Assembly (NCBI GenBank): GCA_016803235.1
Contig: JADCLI010000006.1
Location: 93,343-157,342 of the forward strand
Source of the DNA: Pimelobacter simplex
GTDB taxonomy: Bacteria > Actinomycetota > Actinomycetes > Propionibacteriales > Nocardioidaceae
Direction: 5' to 3'
DNA: 64,000 nucleotides
Made by a program: the position numbers and the translations under genes. Positions 41,246-49,070 of the stretch are shown one piece after another (positions within the stretch are counted from its first letter, which is position 1; each line of letters starts with the position of its first letter). Under the pieces are notes generated by a model. The model saw only the letters and a program-made list of their open reading frames with translations. It did no database searches and was not told the origin of the DNA.

Positions 41246-42254
41246 GACGGCCCTTCTCTCCGAGTTGGCTGACGAAGCGGTGGGCGGCGGTCGCGGCCCG
41301 GCTGTTGACGGCGGTGCGCGCGGCGTGGCGCAGCCGCGGCGAGCGGAGGACCTGGCGCGCGATCGTCGCCGCTCGGCCCCCGACCCGGTTGAGGACCAGC
41401 TCCAGCTCGCGCTCGACCTCCGCGTTCAGCGCGACCTCGGCCGGGTGGTGCAGCGGGAAGGTGATCTCCTCGGCGGCGTGGTCGCGTTTGCCGGGCGCGA
41501 CGCCGTGGGTGGCGTCGGCCCCCCAGCCGACGTTCTCGACCAGGTTGACGGCCGGCGAGATCGCCAGGCCGCCGAAGGTCATCATGGTCAGCCACCAGTG
41601 CTTGTCCCAGCCGTGGGTCACGGTGTCGTCGGACGCCGCGGCGTCGGCGAAGTGCTGCTGGCCGGAGCGGGTCACCAGCAGCCCGGGCTGCTGGACGGCG
41701 GGCACGGTGCGCACCGGCGCGTCCCCGGCCACGTGGTCGCGCGGGAACACCGAGCGGTGCCGCTGCCAGCGATCGGCCCAGGTCGCCCACCCCCACACGC
41801 TCGCCCAGGCGGTGAACGCGTAGCTGTCGTCGCCGAACAGCCGGCGTGGCACCCCGAGCCCGCTGCCCGACACCTGCCAGACCCGCTCGTCGTCGCGGTG
41901 GCGCTCGAGCAGGTCGGCGGCGTAGCGGAAGAAGGTCGGCCCCGCCTGGCAGTCGTCCTCGAGCACGATCGACGCGTCGACCTGCGAGAACACCCAGTCC
42001 AGGCCGAGCTCGACGTTGGCCTCGAGGCCGAGGTTCTCCTCGGCGTAGCGGCGGTGCACCTGGCACGGCCAGTCGATGTCCTCGAGCACGGTGCGCACGG
42101 CGGCGCACCGCTCCACGTCGTCGGCGTTGCCCGGGCGCGGGCCGTCGGCGACGAGGAACAGCTGCGCGGGCTGCGCAGCCCGGATCGCGGCCAGCGTTCC
42201 CGAGGTCAGCTCGGGTCGGTTGAACGCGATCAGCGTCACGGGGGTGGTCAGCAA
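41238..42254 (-). CDS. GT-A fold glycosyltransferase (copy 1 of tandem pair)
   Basis: A 338-residue paralogue of the next gene, with TPVTLIAFNRPELTSGTLAA, LGLEANVELGLDWVFSQVD, SIVLEDDC and WASVWGWATWADRW. TTG start at 42254. It heads the operon of two GT2-like and one GT61 enzymes and is divergent from the sugar O-methyltransferase gene. Confidence 0.85.
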   Translation of the reverse strand: MLTTPVTLIAFNRPELTSGTLAAIRAAQPAQLFLVADGPRPGNADDVERCAAVRTVLEDIDWPCQVHRRYAEENLGLEANVELGLDWVFSQVDASIVLEDDCQAGPTFFRYAADLLERHRDDERVWQVSGSGLGVPRRLFGDDSYAFTAWASVWGWATWADRWQRHRSVFPRDHVAGDAPVRTVPAVQQPGLLVTRSGQQHFADAAASDDTVTHGWDKHWWLTMMTFGGLAISPAVNLVENVGWGADATHGVAPGKRDHAAEEITFPLHHPAEVALNAEVERELELVLNRVGGRAATIARQVLRSPRLRHAARTAVNSRAATAAHRFVSQLGEKGRRA

Positions 42255-42356
42255 GCGGATCCTCGGGGGGTGCGGATTCTGCGGTTGGCCATCGGCGGGA
42301 ACTCATTCCACCAGATGCAGAACGACCCGCAACTGATGCGGTTACAGTTGCCCACC

Positions 42357-43427
42357 GTGCCCCAGATTTCAGCTGACGAGCTCGTCGCCAAGGCCCGCCG
42401 CGCCAACCCCGAGCTGGTCGCCAGCTGGCTCCGTCGCCGGGTCAAGTCAGGCGCTGCGCGCGCCGGTTTCATGGTCAGCCGGATCGACGAGGAGGGTCGC
42501 CGCTACACCTCGGTGACCCACAACGACGACGTCGCGCTGCCCCCCGGCGCCGAGGCCGAGCTGCGCGGCGACAACCCGCGGCTGGCCGACCTGCAGGCGA
42601 CGTACGACGCCCTCGACCTGCCCTCCGCGGTCCACACCCAGTGGCGCCAGGGCTTCTTGAGGAAGAACCTCTCGCTCGCCTGGTTCCGCGGCGACAACGC
42701 CTACGTCTGGCAGTTCCGCCAGCTCGGCCACGCCGCGCGGATCCGCATGTACCTCGCGATGCTCGACGTCAAGGAGCGCGACTCGCTCGGCCTGTTCGAC
42801 AAGCTCGAGGAGGACGGCCTGTTCGGCGCGTTCACCTTCGAGTTCGGCGAGCGCCCGCCGGTCAGCCGCGACCTGCTGGACAGCATCAACGAGATCAACT
42901 ACCTCGACGACCAGATGGGCCTGGCCTCCATCGACGGCCTGCGGGTGCTCGACATCGGCGCCGGCTACGGCCGCCTCGCACACCGGATGGCGACCGCCTT
43001 CCCCGGCCTCGCGGCCTACGACTGCGTCGACGCCGTCGCGACGTCGACCTTCCTGTGCGAGTACTACACGCGCTTCCGCAACCTGCCCGACACGGTGCGC
43101 GTCGTCCCCCTGCACGAGCACCAGAAGCTGGCCGAGCGCTACGACGTCGCGGTCAACATCCACAGCTTCTCGGAGGCCTCGCACGAGGCGGTGTGCTGGT
43201 GGCTGGACCGCATCGCCGAGCGGGACATCCCGTGGCTGCTCATCGTGCCGAACACGCCCGACGAGCTGCGCAGCACCGAGCTCGACGGCTCGATGAAGCC
43301 GTTCCGCCAGGACGTCCTCGACCGTGGCTACGAGCTGGTCGACGACCGGCCGATCCACCAGTCCGACGAGCTCCGCGAGCTCATCGACCTGCACGACCGG
43401 TTCTACCTGTTCCGCAAGAAGGCCTGA
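42357..43427 (+). CDS. Putative sugar O-methyltransferase
   Basis: A 356-residue protein with a large N-terminal region and a Rossmann core (LRVLDIGAGYGRLAHRMA, then YDVAVNIHSFSEAS and WLLIVPNTPDEL). This matches the uncharacterised putative sugar O-methyltransferase group found in polysaccharide clusters. GTG at 42357 is chosen; TACAGT lies 8 bases upstream, consistent with a leaderless message. A TTG nine bases earlier is an alternative. Confidence 0.78.
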   Translation: MPQISADELVAKARRANPELVASWLRRRVKSGAARAGFMVSRIDEEGRRYTSVTHNDDVALPPGAEAELRGDNPRLADLQATYDALDLPSAVHTQWRQGFLRKNLSLAWFRGDNAYVWQFRQLGHAARIRMYLAMLDVKERDSLGLFDKLEEDGLFGAFTFEFGERPPVSRDLLDSINEINYLDDQMGLASIDGLRVLDIGAGYGRLAHRMATAFPGLAAYDCVDAVATSTFLCEYYTRFRNLPDTVRVVPLHEHQKLAERYDVAVNIHSFSEASHEAVCWWLDRIAERDIPWLLIVPNTPDELRSTELDGSMKPFRQDVLDRGYELVDDRPIHQSDELRELIDLHDRFYLFRKKA

Positions 43428-43443
43428 TCGCCGCTGCCGGCGG

Positions 43444-44496
43444 TCACAGCGACCAGGTCGCGAAGGACTGCCCGGTCAGCTCGCGCAGGCGATCGACCTC
43501 CGGTTGCAGCTCGGCCCGCAACGCCGCCTCGGTGGCCGGGCTGAGCTGCGGCCGTTCGATCCTCTCCCCGGTACGGCGCCAGGCCAGGTGCGCCAGCCGA
43601 CGGGCGGCCGGCAGCCGGCGGACCGCCCGCACGAGCGGCCCGCGCCGGATCGCCATCAGCCACGGCGGCAGCGCCCGCTTCTCCTCGGCGGTGTTGTGGC
43701 GCCCCCAGTCGTCGGCGGACAGCGCGGGGCTCTCCAGGCCGAGGAACGCGAAGACCCGACCCATCGTCCCGTCGGCGTCCGCGCCGAGGTCGGCGAGATC
43801 GACGACCAGCACCCGGTCCTTCCCGAAGGCCTCGAGGTAGGGCTCGAACTGCGTGGCGTAGCGGCTGGACGCGACCAGCGGGCTGGTCGGCTCGGCGGGA
43901 TCGGCGAGCTCCTCGTCGAGCGGGCGCTCCGCGGCGTTCCAGGCGACCATCTCGACGTGCTCGGCGACGATCCGGTCGATCGGGTCGCGCACCAGGTAGA
44001 TGATCCGGGCGTCGGGCGCCAGCGCGGCCATGCGCTCCACGACACCCGGGTAGCAGGGCGCCTTGCTGTAGAACGGCGTCGACTCCAGCCGGTAGCGGGT
44101 CCCGGGCGCGAACCGCTCCTGGTAGGCGCCCACCCAGTCGCGACAGTCGGGATCGGTGAAGAAGCGCATCTCCTTCTCCTCCGAGGCCGCGACCTCCGGG
44201 TGCACCGCGAGATAGGCGTGCATGCTCGTCGTACCGGCCTTCGTCGCGCCGACCACGACCACGTTCGGCAGTCGGGCCGGGTCGGGCTGCTGCGGCGTCG
44301 CGTCGCCTCGTCGTACCCGGTGGCGGGGCGCGACCCGGACCGTGCAGTTCGGGCAGGCGTCGAGCGCGTTGCCGTCGGCCGCCAGGGTCCAGCCGGTACG
44401 CCGCAGCCAGGCCGGGCTCGCGATGGTCAGGACGGGCGGGACGCAGAGATCGCACTGCATCGAGACCCGGCCGTGGGCCAGGGGGGTGAGAAGCAC
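43444..44496 (-). CDS. PAPS-dependent sulfotransferase with N-terminal Cys4 motif
   Basis: A 350-residue sulfotransferase with the 5'-phosphosulfate loop VVVVGATKAGTTSMHAYL near residue 80, KEMRFFTDP, and YLVRDPIDRIVAEH for the 3'-phosphate. The first 55 residues hold C15-x2-C18 and C48-x2-C51, a zinc-ribbon-like pair not usual in this family. It probably sulfates the polysaccharide or a glycolipid using PAPS from CysD/CysN/CysC encoded at 12.9-20.4 kb. GTG start at 44496. Confidence 0.87.
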   Translation of the reverse strand: MLLTPLAHGRVSMQCDLCVPPVLTIASPAWLRRTGWTLAADGNALDACPNCTVRVAPRHRVRRGDATPQQPDPARLPNVVVVGATKAGTTSMHAYLAVHPEVAASEEKEMRFFTDPDCRDWVGAYQERFAPGTRYRLESTPFYSKAPCYPGVVERMAALAPDARIIYLVRDPIDRIVAEHVEMVAWNAAERPLDEELADPAEPTSPLVASSRYATQFEPYLEAFGKDRVLVVDLADLGADADGTMGRVFAFLGLESPALSADDWGRHNTAEEKRALPPWLMAIRRGPLVRAVRRLPAARRLAHLAWRRTGERIERPQLSPATEAALRAELQPEVDRLRELTGQSFATWSL

Positions 44497-44560
44497 GCGG
44501 CAGACAATAGAGGCTGTCCGTGGTCTCCATGATCGGCTCCGCCGAACCCGCGGGCGTGTG

Positions 44561-44566
44561 TAGGCT
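44561..44566 (+). promoter_or_regulatory. -10 element TAGGCT of the hexapeptide transferase gene
   Basis: TAGGCT-N7-GTG(44574), the leaderless spacing; it decides the start codon over the upstream ATGs of the same frame. Confidence 0.55.
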
Positions 44567-44573
44567 GCGCCGC

Positions 44574-45275
44574 GTGCGCCAGGCCCTGACGACCCTTGTC
44601 TTCCTGCTGCCCCCGAGCAAGCTCAAGAACCGGTTGCTGCGCCGGCTGGGCCACGTCGTCCCGGACACTGCGGTCGTTGGGATCAACCTGGTGCGCCGCG
44701 TCGACCGCTTCGAGCTGGGCGAGGGGGCGCTGATCCACCACTTCAACATGTTCCGCGACCTGCGGCTGGTGAAGCTCGGCGTCGGCTGCCGGATCATGCT
44801 GTTCAACCAGGTCGTCGGCGACTCCGGCTACGAGCCGGGCGCCACCCAGACCGCCGACCTGCGCACCCTGCGGATGGGCGACGACTCGCACATCATCAGC
44901 CAGCACTACCTCGACTGCGGGGGCGGGATCATCCTCGGCGACAACACCTGGGTCACTGGCATCCGCTCGACGCTGCTCTCCCACGCGTTCGACCCGACCA
45001 ACGGCGGGGTCATCCTCGACCCGGTGACCATCAGCGACCGCGCGGTCGTGGCGACGTCGTGCACGATGCTGCCCGGGACCGTCGTCGGCGAGGGCGCGCT
45101 GATCGCGGCCGGCTCGACCACCTGGACCGGGCAGGAGGCGAAGGGTGCCCACCTGCACGGCGGCGTACCGGCTCGGCGGCTGGCGCCGATCGACATTCCG
45201 CGGCACGTCTACAACCGCGCCCGTTACCAAGGACCCCGTGGCGTCGTTGGCCCTGCGAACCCCCCATCTGAGTAG
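44574..45275 (+). CDS. Left-handed beta-helix (hexapeptide) acyltransferase
   Basis: A 233-residue LbH protein with imperfect hexapeptide turns (IILGDNTWVTGIRS, VTISDRAVVATSCTMLPGTVVGEGALI, read as separate motifs) and the common C-terminal GVPARRL. These enzymes transfer acetyl or acyl groups from CoA or ACP to sugars. It lies 8 bases before an ACP gene, so an ACP-borne acyl donor is possible. GTG at 44574 is supported by the TAGGCT-N7 promoter. Confidence 0.83.
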   Translation: MRQALTTLVFLLPPSKLKNRLLRRLGHVVPDTAVVGINLVRRVDRFELGEGALIHHFNMFRDLRLVKLGVGCRIMLFNQVVGDSGYEPGATQTADLRTLRMGDDSHIISQHYLDCGGGIILGDNTWVTGIRSTLLSHAFDPTNGGVILDPVTISDRAVVATSCTMLPGTVVGEGALIAAGSTTWTGQEAKGAHLHGGVPARRLAPIDIPRHVYNRARYQGPRGVVGPANPPSE

Positions 45276-45283
45276 AGGTCGCA

Positions 45284-45541
45284 ATGAACGAGTTTGAGCC
45301 CAAGATCGTCACGATCGTCACCGAGCTGCTGGAGCGCTCGGACCGTGAGGACACGACCGTCGAGCTCGGCGCCACGCTGCACGGCGACGAGGGACTCGGG
45401 CTGGACTCCCTGGAGACCGCCGAGCTGTCCGCGATCCTCGAGGACGAGTTCGGCACCGACCCCTTCGGCGCCGGCCTGCTGCCGGAGACGGTGGCCGACA
45501 TCGTGGCGTTCTACGCCGACGCGACCGCTGCGTCGGCATGA
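45284..45541 (+). CDS. Acyl carrier protein
   Basis: An 85-residue ACP with the phosphopantetheine site GLGLDSLETAEL (Ser42) and an acidic, helical sequence. It is not beside a fatty-acid synthase, so it looks like a dedicated carrier for the surrounding module: hexapeptide transferase upstream and FabG-like reductase directly downstream, overlapping by ATGA. The AMP ligase at 47693 could load it. Confidence 0.9.
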   Translation: MNEFEPKIVTIVTELLERSDREDTTVELGATLHGDEGLGLDSLETAELSAILEDEFGTDPFGAGLLPETVADIVAFYADATAASA

Positions 45542-46275
45542 CCGCACCCCGCACGGTCATCGTCACCGGCGGCAGCCGCGGTCTCGGCGAGGGCATCGTC
45601 CAGCACTTCCTCGACGCCGGCGACCGGGTCGCCACCTGTGCCCGCAGCGAGACCGACGCGGTCCGCGCGTGGCAGGCCGACCCGGCGTACGCCGAACGGT
45701 TCCTGTTCCGCAAGGCCGACATGGCCGACCGCGAGCAGTGCACGGCGTTCTTCAAGGACGTCGTGGCGGAGTGGACGTCGGTCGACGTCCTCGTCAACAA
45801 CGCCGGCGTCGCCCGCGACGGCATCCTGGCGCTGTTCAGCGACGAGGACTCCGACACGGTGATCGACCTCAACCTGAAGGCGACCATCCACCTCACCAAG
45901 CAGGTGGTGCGCAACATGTTCGCCCACGGCGGCGGCCGGATCGTCAACATCTCCTCGATCACCGGGCTGACCGGCTACCGCGGCCTGAGCGTGTACGGCG
46001 CCACGAAGGCCGCGCTCGACGGCTTCACCCGCGGCCTGGCCCGCGAGGTCGGCTCGCGCAGGATCACCGTCAACAGCATCGCCTCGGGCTACCTGAGGAC
46101 CGAGATGAGCCACGGCCTCGACGACGGCCAGCTCAACCAGATCATCCGCCGTACGCCGGCCGGTCGCCTCGGCGACCCCGAGGACATCGCCCGCGCGGTG
46201 TCCTTCCTGGTCGACCCGGCCAACGACTGGATCACCGGTCAGGTGCTGGTGATCGACGGCGGCCTCACCGCCTGA
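45538..46275 (+). CDS. FabG-like 3-oxoacyl-ACP reductase (SDR)
   Basis: A 245-residue classical short-chain dehydrogenase with TGGSRGLGEGI (NADP-binding), LVNNAGVA, the catalytic Ser in ISSITG and Y-x3-K in SVYGATKAALDGF. Its start overlaps the ACP stop, strongly suggesting it reduces a 3-oxoacyl or related group on that ACP. Other SDR substrates cannot be excluded. Confidence 0.87.
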   Translation: MTAPRTVIVTGGSRGLGEGIVQHFLDAGDRVATCARSETDAVRAWQADPAYAERFLFRKADMADREQCTAFFKDVVAEWTSVDVLVNNAGVARDGILALFSDEDSDTVIDLNLKATIHLTKQVVRNMFAHGGGRIVNISSITGLTGYRGLSVYGATKAALDGFTRGLAREVGSRRITVNSIASGYLRTEMSHGLDDGQLNQIIRRTPAGRLGDPEDIARAVSFLVDPANDWITGQVLVIDGGLTA

Positions 46276-46280
46276 CGGCG

Positions 46281-47528
46281 TCAGTCCTCGAGCGTCGCCT
46301 CGTCCACACCGATCAGCGCGAGGTACTCCCGCACGAGGGCCTCGCGCTGGTCGGGTGCGATCCGGTTGTCGTCGGTGGCGAAGGTGTGCATCAGCCGGCC
46401 CTTGTAGGAGGTCAGCGCCAGGAACACCACCTGGTTGGGCGCGGCCACCAGCTGTCCGTGCAGGCTGCGCAGCCAGTCCGGGTCGGTGCCTGGGTCGACG
46501 ATGCCCATGTTGCTCACGACCACCGACGGCGGGCCGGCGCTGAGCGCGGCGGCGATCCGGTCGCGCCCGGCCGCGAGGTCGGTGACGTTCTCCAGCCGGG
46601 CGAGGTGGAAGAAGAGGTCGCCCTCCCCGCGCGCGAGCGCCTCGACCACGGCCGCCTTCACGCGCCCGGCGAGCGACCACCGGTCCTCGACCGCGACCTC
46701 GAACGGATGGGCCAGCACCGCGATCGCCATCGCCGGCGCCTGGTTCGGGTCGCTCGGCGGGGTGCCGAGGTCGGCGGGCGCGGCGAGCTGCAGGGTCGCG
46801 TCGCCGCCGCACAGCACCCTCGCGGTGCCGACGAGCAGCGCGGAGACCACGTTGGCGAACGGGTTGGCGCCGTGCGCCCGGCCGTCGGCGACGACCCGGG
46901 CCGAGGTCTCGGGACCGATCTCGACCTGCCGCAGCCAGGACCGGCGCGGCACCGAGCTGTCCGGCCACTCGGCCGGCTGCGGCGTCCCGTAGGCCGCGTT
47001 GCGGGTCTTGAGCTCGCGGAGCAGGTCGATCATCGCCGTCCGGCTCTCCTGCCAAGCGTGCGGACGCGCGGAGGTCGCCGGCTCGGAGAGCAGCTGCTGC
47101 TCGGGGATCTCCTGGCCGTCGAGCAGGCGCACGAACCACTGCAGCTCGGTGATCCCGATCCGGCCGTCGATGACGGCGTGGTGCCCGTTGAAGATCAGCC
47201 GCGAGCGTCCCTCGCCGGGGCTGCTCAGGTAGTGGCAGCGCAGGGGGACGCCGAGGTCGCAGGGCGTGTCGCCCTCCTCCTCGAACGCCCGGTCCCACTC
47301 CGTGGTCGCAAGCACGTCGGCGCGGAACACGTCCTGGTCGAGCCCGACGTCGGCGATGGTGAGCTCCTCGGTGGCCGCAGCCCGGGCCAGGACCCGGCGG
47401 GCCCGGAACTCTTGCCAGACGCGGTGCACCTCCTCGGGGTCGAAGCACCGGTCGAGGTCGGCGGAGATCATCGCGGTGCTCGGCCAGGCCTGGTCGAGGA
47501 AGGTGTAGTACTTCTCCGCGACCGTCAT
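46281..47528 (-). CDS. Condensation-domain-type acyltransferase (PapA/WS-like)
   Basis: A 415-residue CoA-dependent acyltransferase-fold protein. The catalytic motif appears as FNGHHAVIDGR (HHxxxDG) near residues 112-120, and the second half has PFEVAVEDRW and VVVSNMGIVDPG. Enzymes of this type esterify alcohols or amines with acyl groups from CoA or carrier proteins. With the ACP and ligase it could attach an acyl chain to a glycan or lipid. ATG at 47528; an upstream GTG start is possible. Confidence 0.8.
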   Translation of the reverse strand: MTVAEKYYTFLDQAWPSTAMISADLDRCFDPEEVHRVWQEFRARRVLARAAATEELTIADVGLDQDVFRADVLATTEWDRAFEEEGDTPCDLGVPLRCHYLSSPGEGRSRLIFNGHHAVIDGRIGITELQWFVRLLDGQEIPEQQLLSEPATSARPHAWQESRTAMIDLLRELKTRNAAYGTPQPAEWPDSSVPRRSWLRQVEIGPETSARVVADGRAHGANPFANVVSALLVGTARVLCGGDATLQLAAPADLGTPPSDPNQAPAMAIAVLAHPFEVAVEDRWSLAGRVKAAVVEALARGEGDLFFHLARLENVTDLAAGRDRIAAALSAGPPSVVVSNMGIVDPGTDPDWLRSLHGQLVAAPNQVVFLALTSYKGRLMHTFATDDNRIAPDQREALVREYLALIGVDEATLED

Positions 47529-47692
47529 CGGACGATGGGCACCCACGCGCACTCCAGCCTCTCGGGACACAGGACGATCCTGCCTCCTGCCCAACTGTTC
47601 GGCGGACTCCGGGTGACGGCCACGCGCCATGCGCGATACTCGCCCCGGCCCGTTGTTCCCCACGGTCGGGCCCGCGAGAGGAGTCGACACCG

Positions 47693-49057
47693 ATGATCGG
47701 GTTGCTGGAGAAGGCCGCTGGCGCGCGGCCGGAGCAGGTGGCCGTCGAGACCCCCGAGGTCACGCTCACCTACGCCGAGCTCCGCGACGGCGCCCGGCGG
47801 GTCGCGGCCGGGCTGCACGAGCGGGGCATCGCGCGCTTCGCCGTCCTCGAGCCCGACGCCGCGTGGATCCTTCGCCTGCTCGGCGGGGCGGCGGCGACCG
47901 GCAGCGAGCCGTGCCAGTACCAGCCCGACCTCGACGCGGCGCAGTTCGCCGAGCAGGCGGCCGCCCTGGGTCACGACGTGGTGGTCACGAGGCGCACCGA
48001 CCTGCCCGCCGGCCTCACGGTCGTCCGACCCGAGGAGCTCGACGGCGACCCGGCCGGCCTCCCGCCGTACGACGGGCCGCAGCCGCTGATGATCCGCACC
48101 ACCGGCACCACCGGCCTGCCCAAGGCGGCCCGCCACGACTGGGCGGTGCTGACCCGGCGCGGCGCGACCACCTCGCCCCGGCCGGAGCAGCGCTGGCTGC
48201 TGGCCTACGGTCCCCAGCAGTTCGCGGGCATCCAGGTGCTGCTGCACGTCATGGCCGCCCAGGCCACGCTGGTGGCGCCCTTCCCGCGCCAGCCGCGCGA
48301 CGGCCTCGCCGCGCTGCTGCGCGACCGCCTCACCTGTGTGAGTGCGACCCCGACGTACTGGCGCTTCCTGCTGGCCGAGGCCCGCAGCAGCGCAGCGGAC
48401 CTGCCGCCGCTCGAGCAGATCACCCTCGGCGGCGAGGCCAGCTCCCCCGACCTGCTCGCCGACCTCGAGGCGGCGTTCCCGACCGCGAGGATCTCGCAGG
48501 TCTACGCCTCGACCGAGTTCGGCTCGATCGCGTCGGTGCGCGACGGCCGGCCCGGCCTGTCCACGACGAGCCTGTGGAGTCCCGAGAACCCCGACGCCGT
48601 GCTGCGCGTGCAGGACGGCGAGCTCCAGGTGCGCGCCGGCACGGGCATGCTCGGGTACGCCGGCGACACCGCAGGTGCACCCGAGGAGCACGACGGCTGG
48701 GTCTCGACCGGCGACATGGTCGAGGTCGTCGAGGACCGAGTGCTCTTCCGCGGCCGGTCCTCGGAGGTGATCAACGTCGGTGGCGTGAAGGTCCACCCGC
48801 TGCCGATCGAGGAGCGCGTGGGCGCCGTACCCGGTGTCCGGCTGGCGCGGGTGCACGGCCGCAGCAACCCGATGGTCGGCGCCGTGGTCGCCGTCGAGGT
48901 CGTGCTCGCGGACGACGCCGACGAGAGCGCCGTGAAGTCCGCGATCCGCACCACGTGCGCGGACCTCCCCCGCGCGTGGCAGCCGCGCAGCATCAAGGTC
49001 GTCGAGGAGGCCGAGCTGGCCGCCGCGACCAAGGGCGGGAAGATGGTCCGCGGCTGA
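47693..49057 (+). CDS. AMP-dependent acyl ligase/synthetase (ANL superfamily)
   Basis: A 454-residue adenylating enzyme with the P-loop IRTTGTTGLPKAA near residue 135, YASTEFGSI (A5), STGDMVEVV (A7), FRGRSSEVINVGG (A8) and the catalytic lysine in TKGGKMVRG (A10). It activates a carboxylic acid and transfers it to CoA or to a carrier such as the nearby ACP. It is shorter than long-chain acyl-CoA synthetases, which suits a short or aromatic acid. ATG at 47693, eight bases after GAGAGGAG. Confidence 0.87.
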   Translation: MIGLLEKAAGARPEQVAVETPEVTLTYAELRDGARRVAAGLHERGIARFAVLEPDAAWILRLLGGAAATGSEPCQYQPDLDAAQFAEQAAALGHDVVVTRRTDLPAGLTVVRPEELDGDPAGLPPYDGPQPLMIRTTGTTGLPKAARHDWAVLTRRGATTSPRPEQRWLLAYGPQQFAGIQVLLHVMAAQATLVAPFPRQPRDGLAALLRDRLTCVSATPTYWRFLLAEARSSAADLPPLEQITLGGEASSPDLLADLEAAFPTARISQVYASTEFGSIASVRDGRPGLSTTSLWSPENPDAVLRVQDGELQVRAGTGMLGYAGDTAGAPEEHDGWVSTGDMVEVVEDRVLFRGRSSEVINVGGVKVHPLPIEERVGAVPGVRLARVHGRSNPMVGAVVAVEVVLADDADESAVKSAIRTTCADLPRAWQPRSIKVVEEAELAAATKGGKMVRG

Positions 49058-49070
49058 CCCGCCGCCGGCC

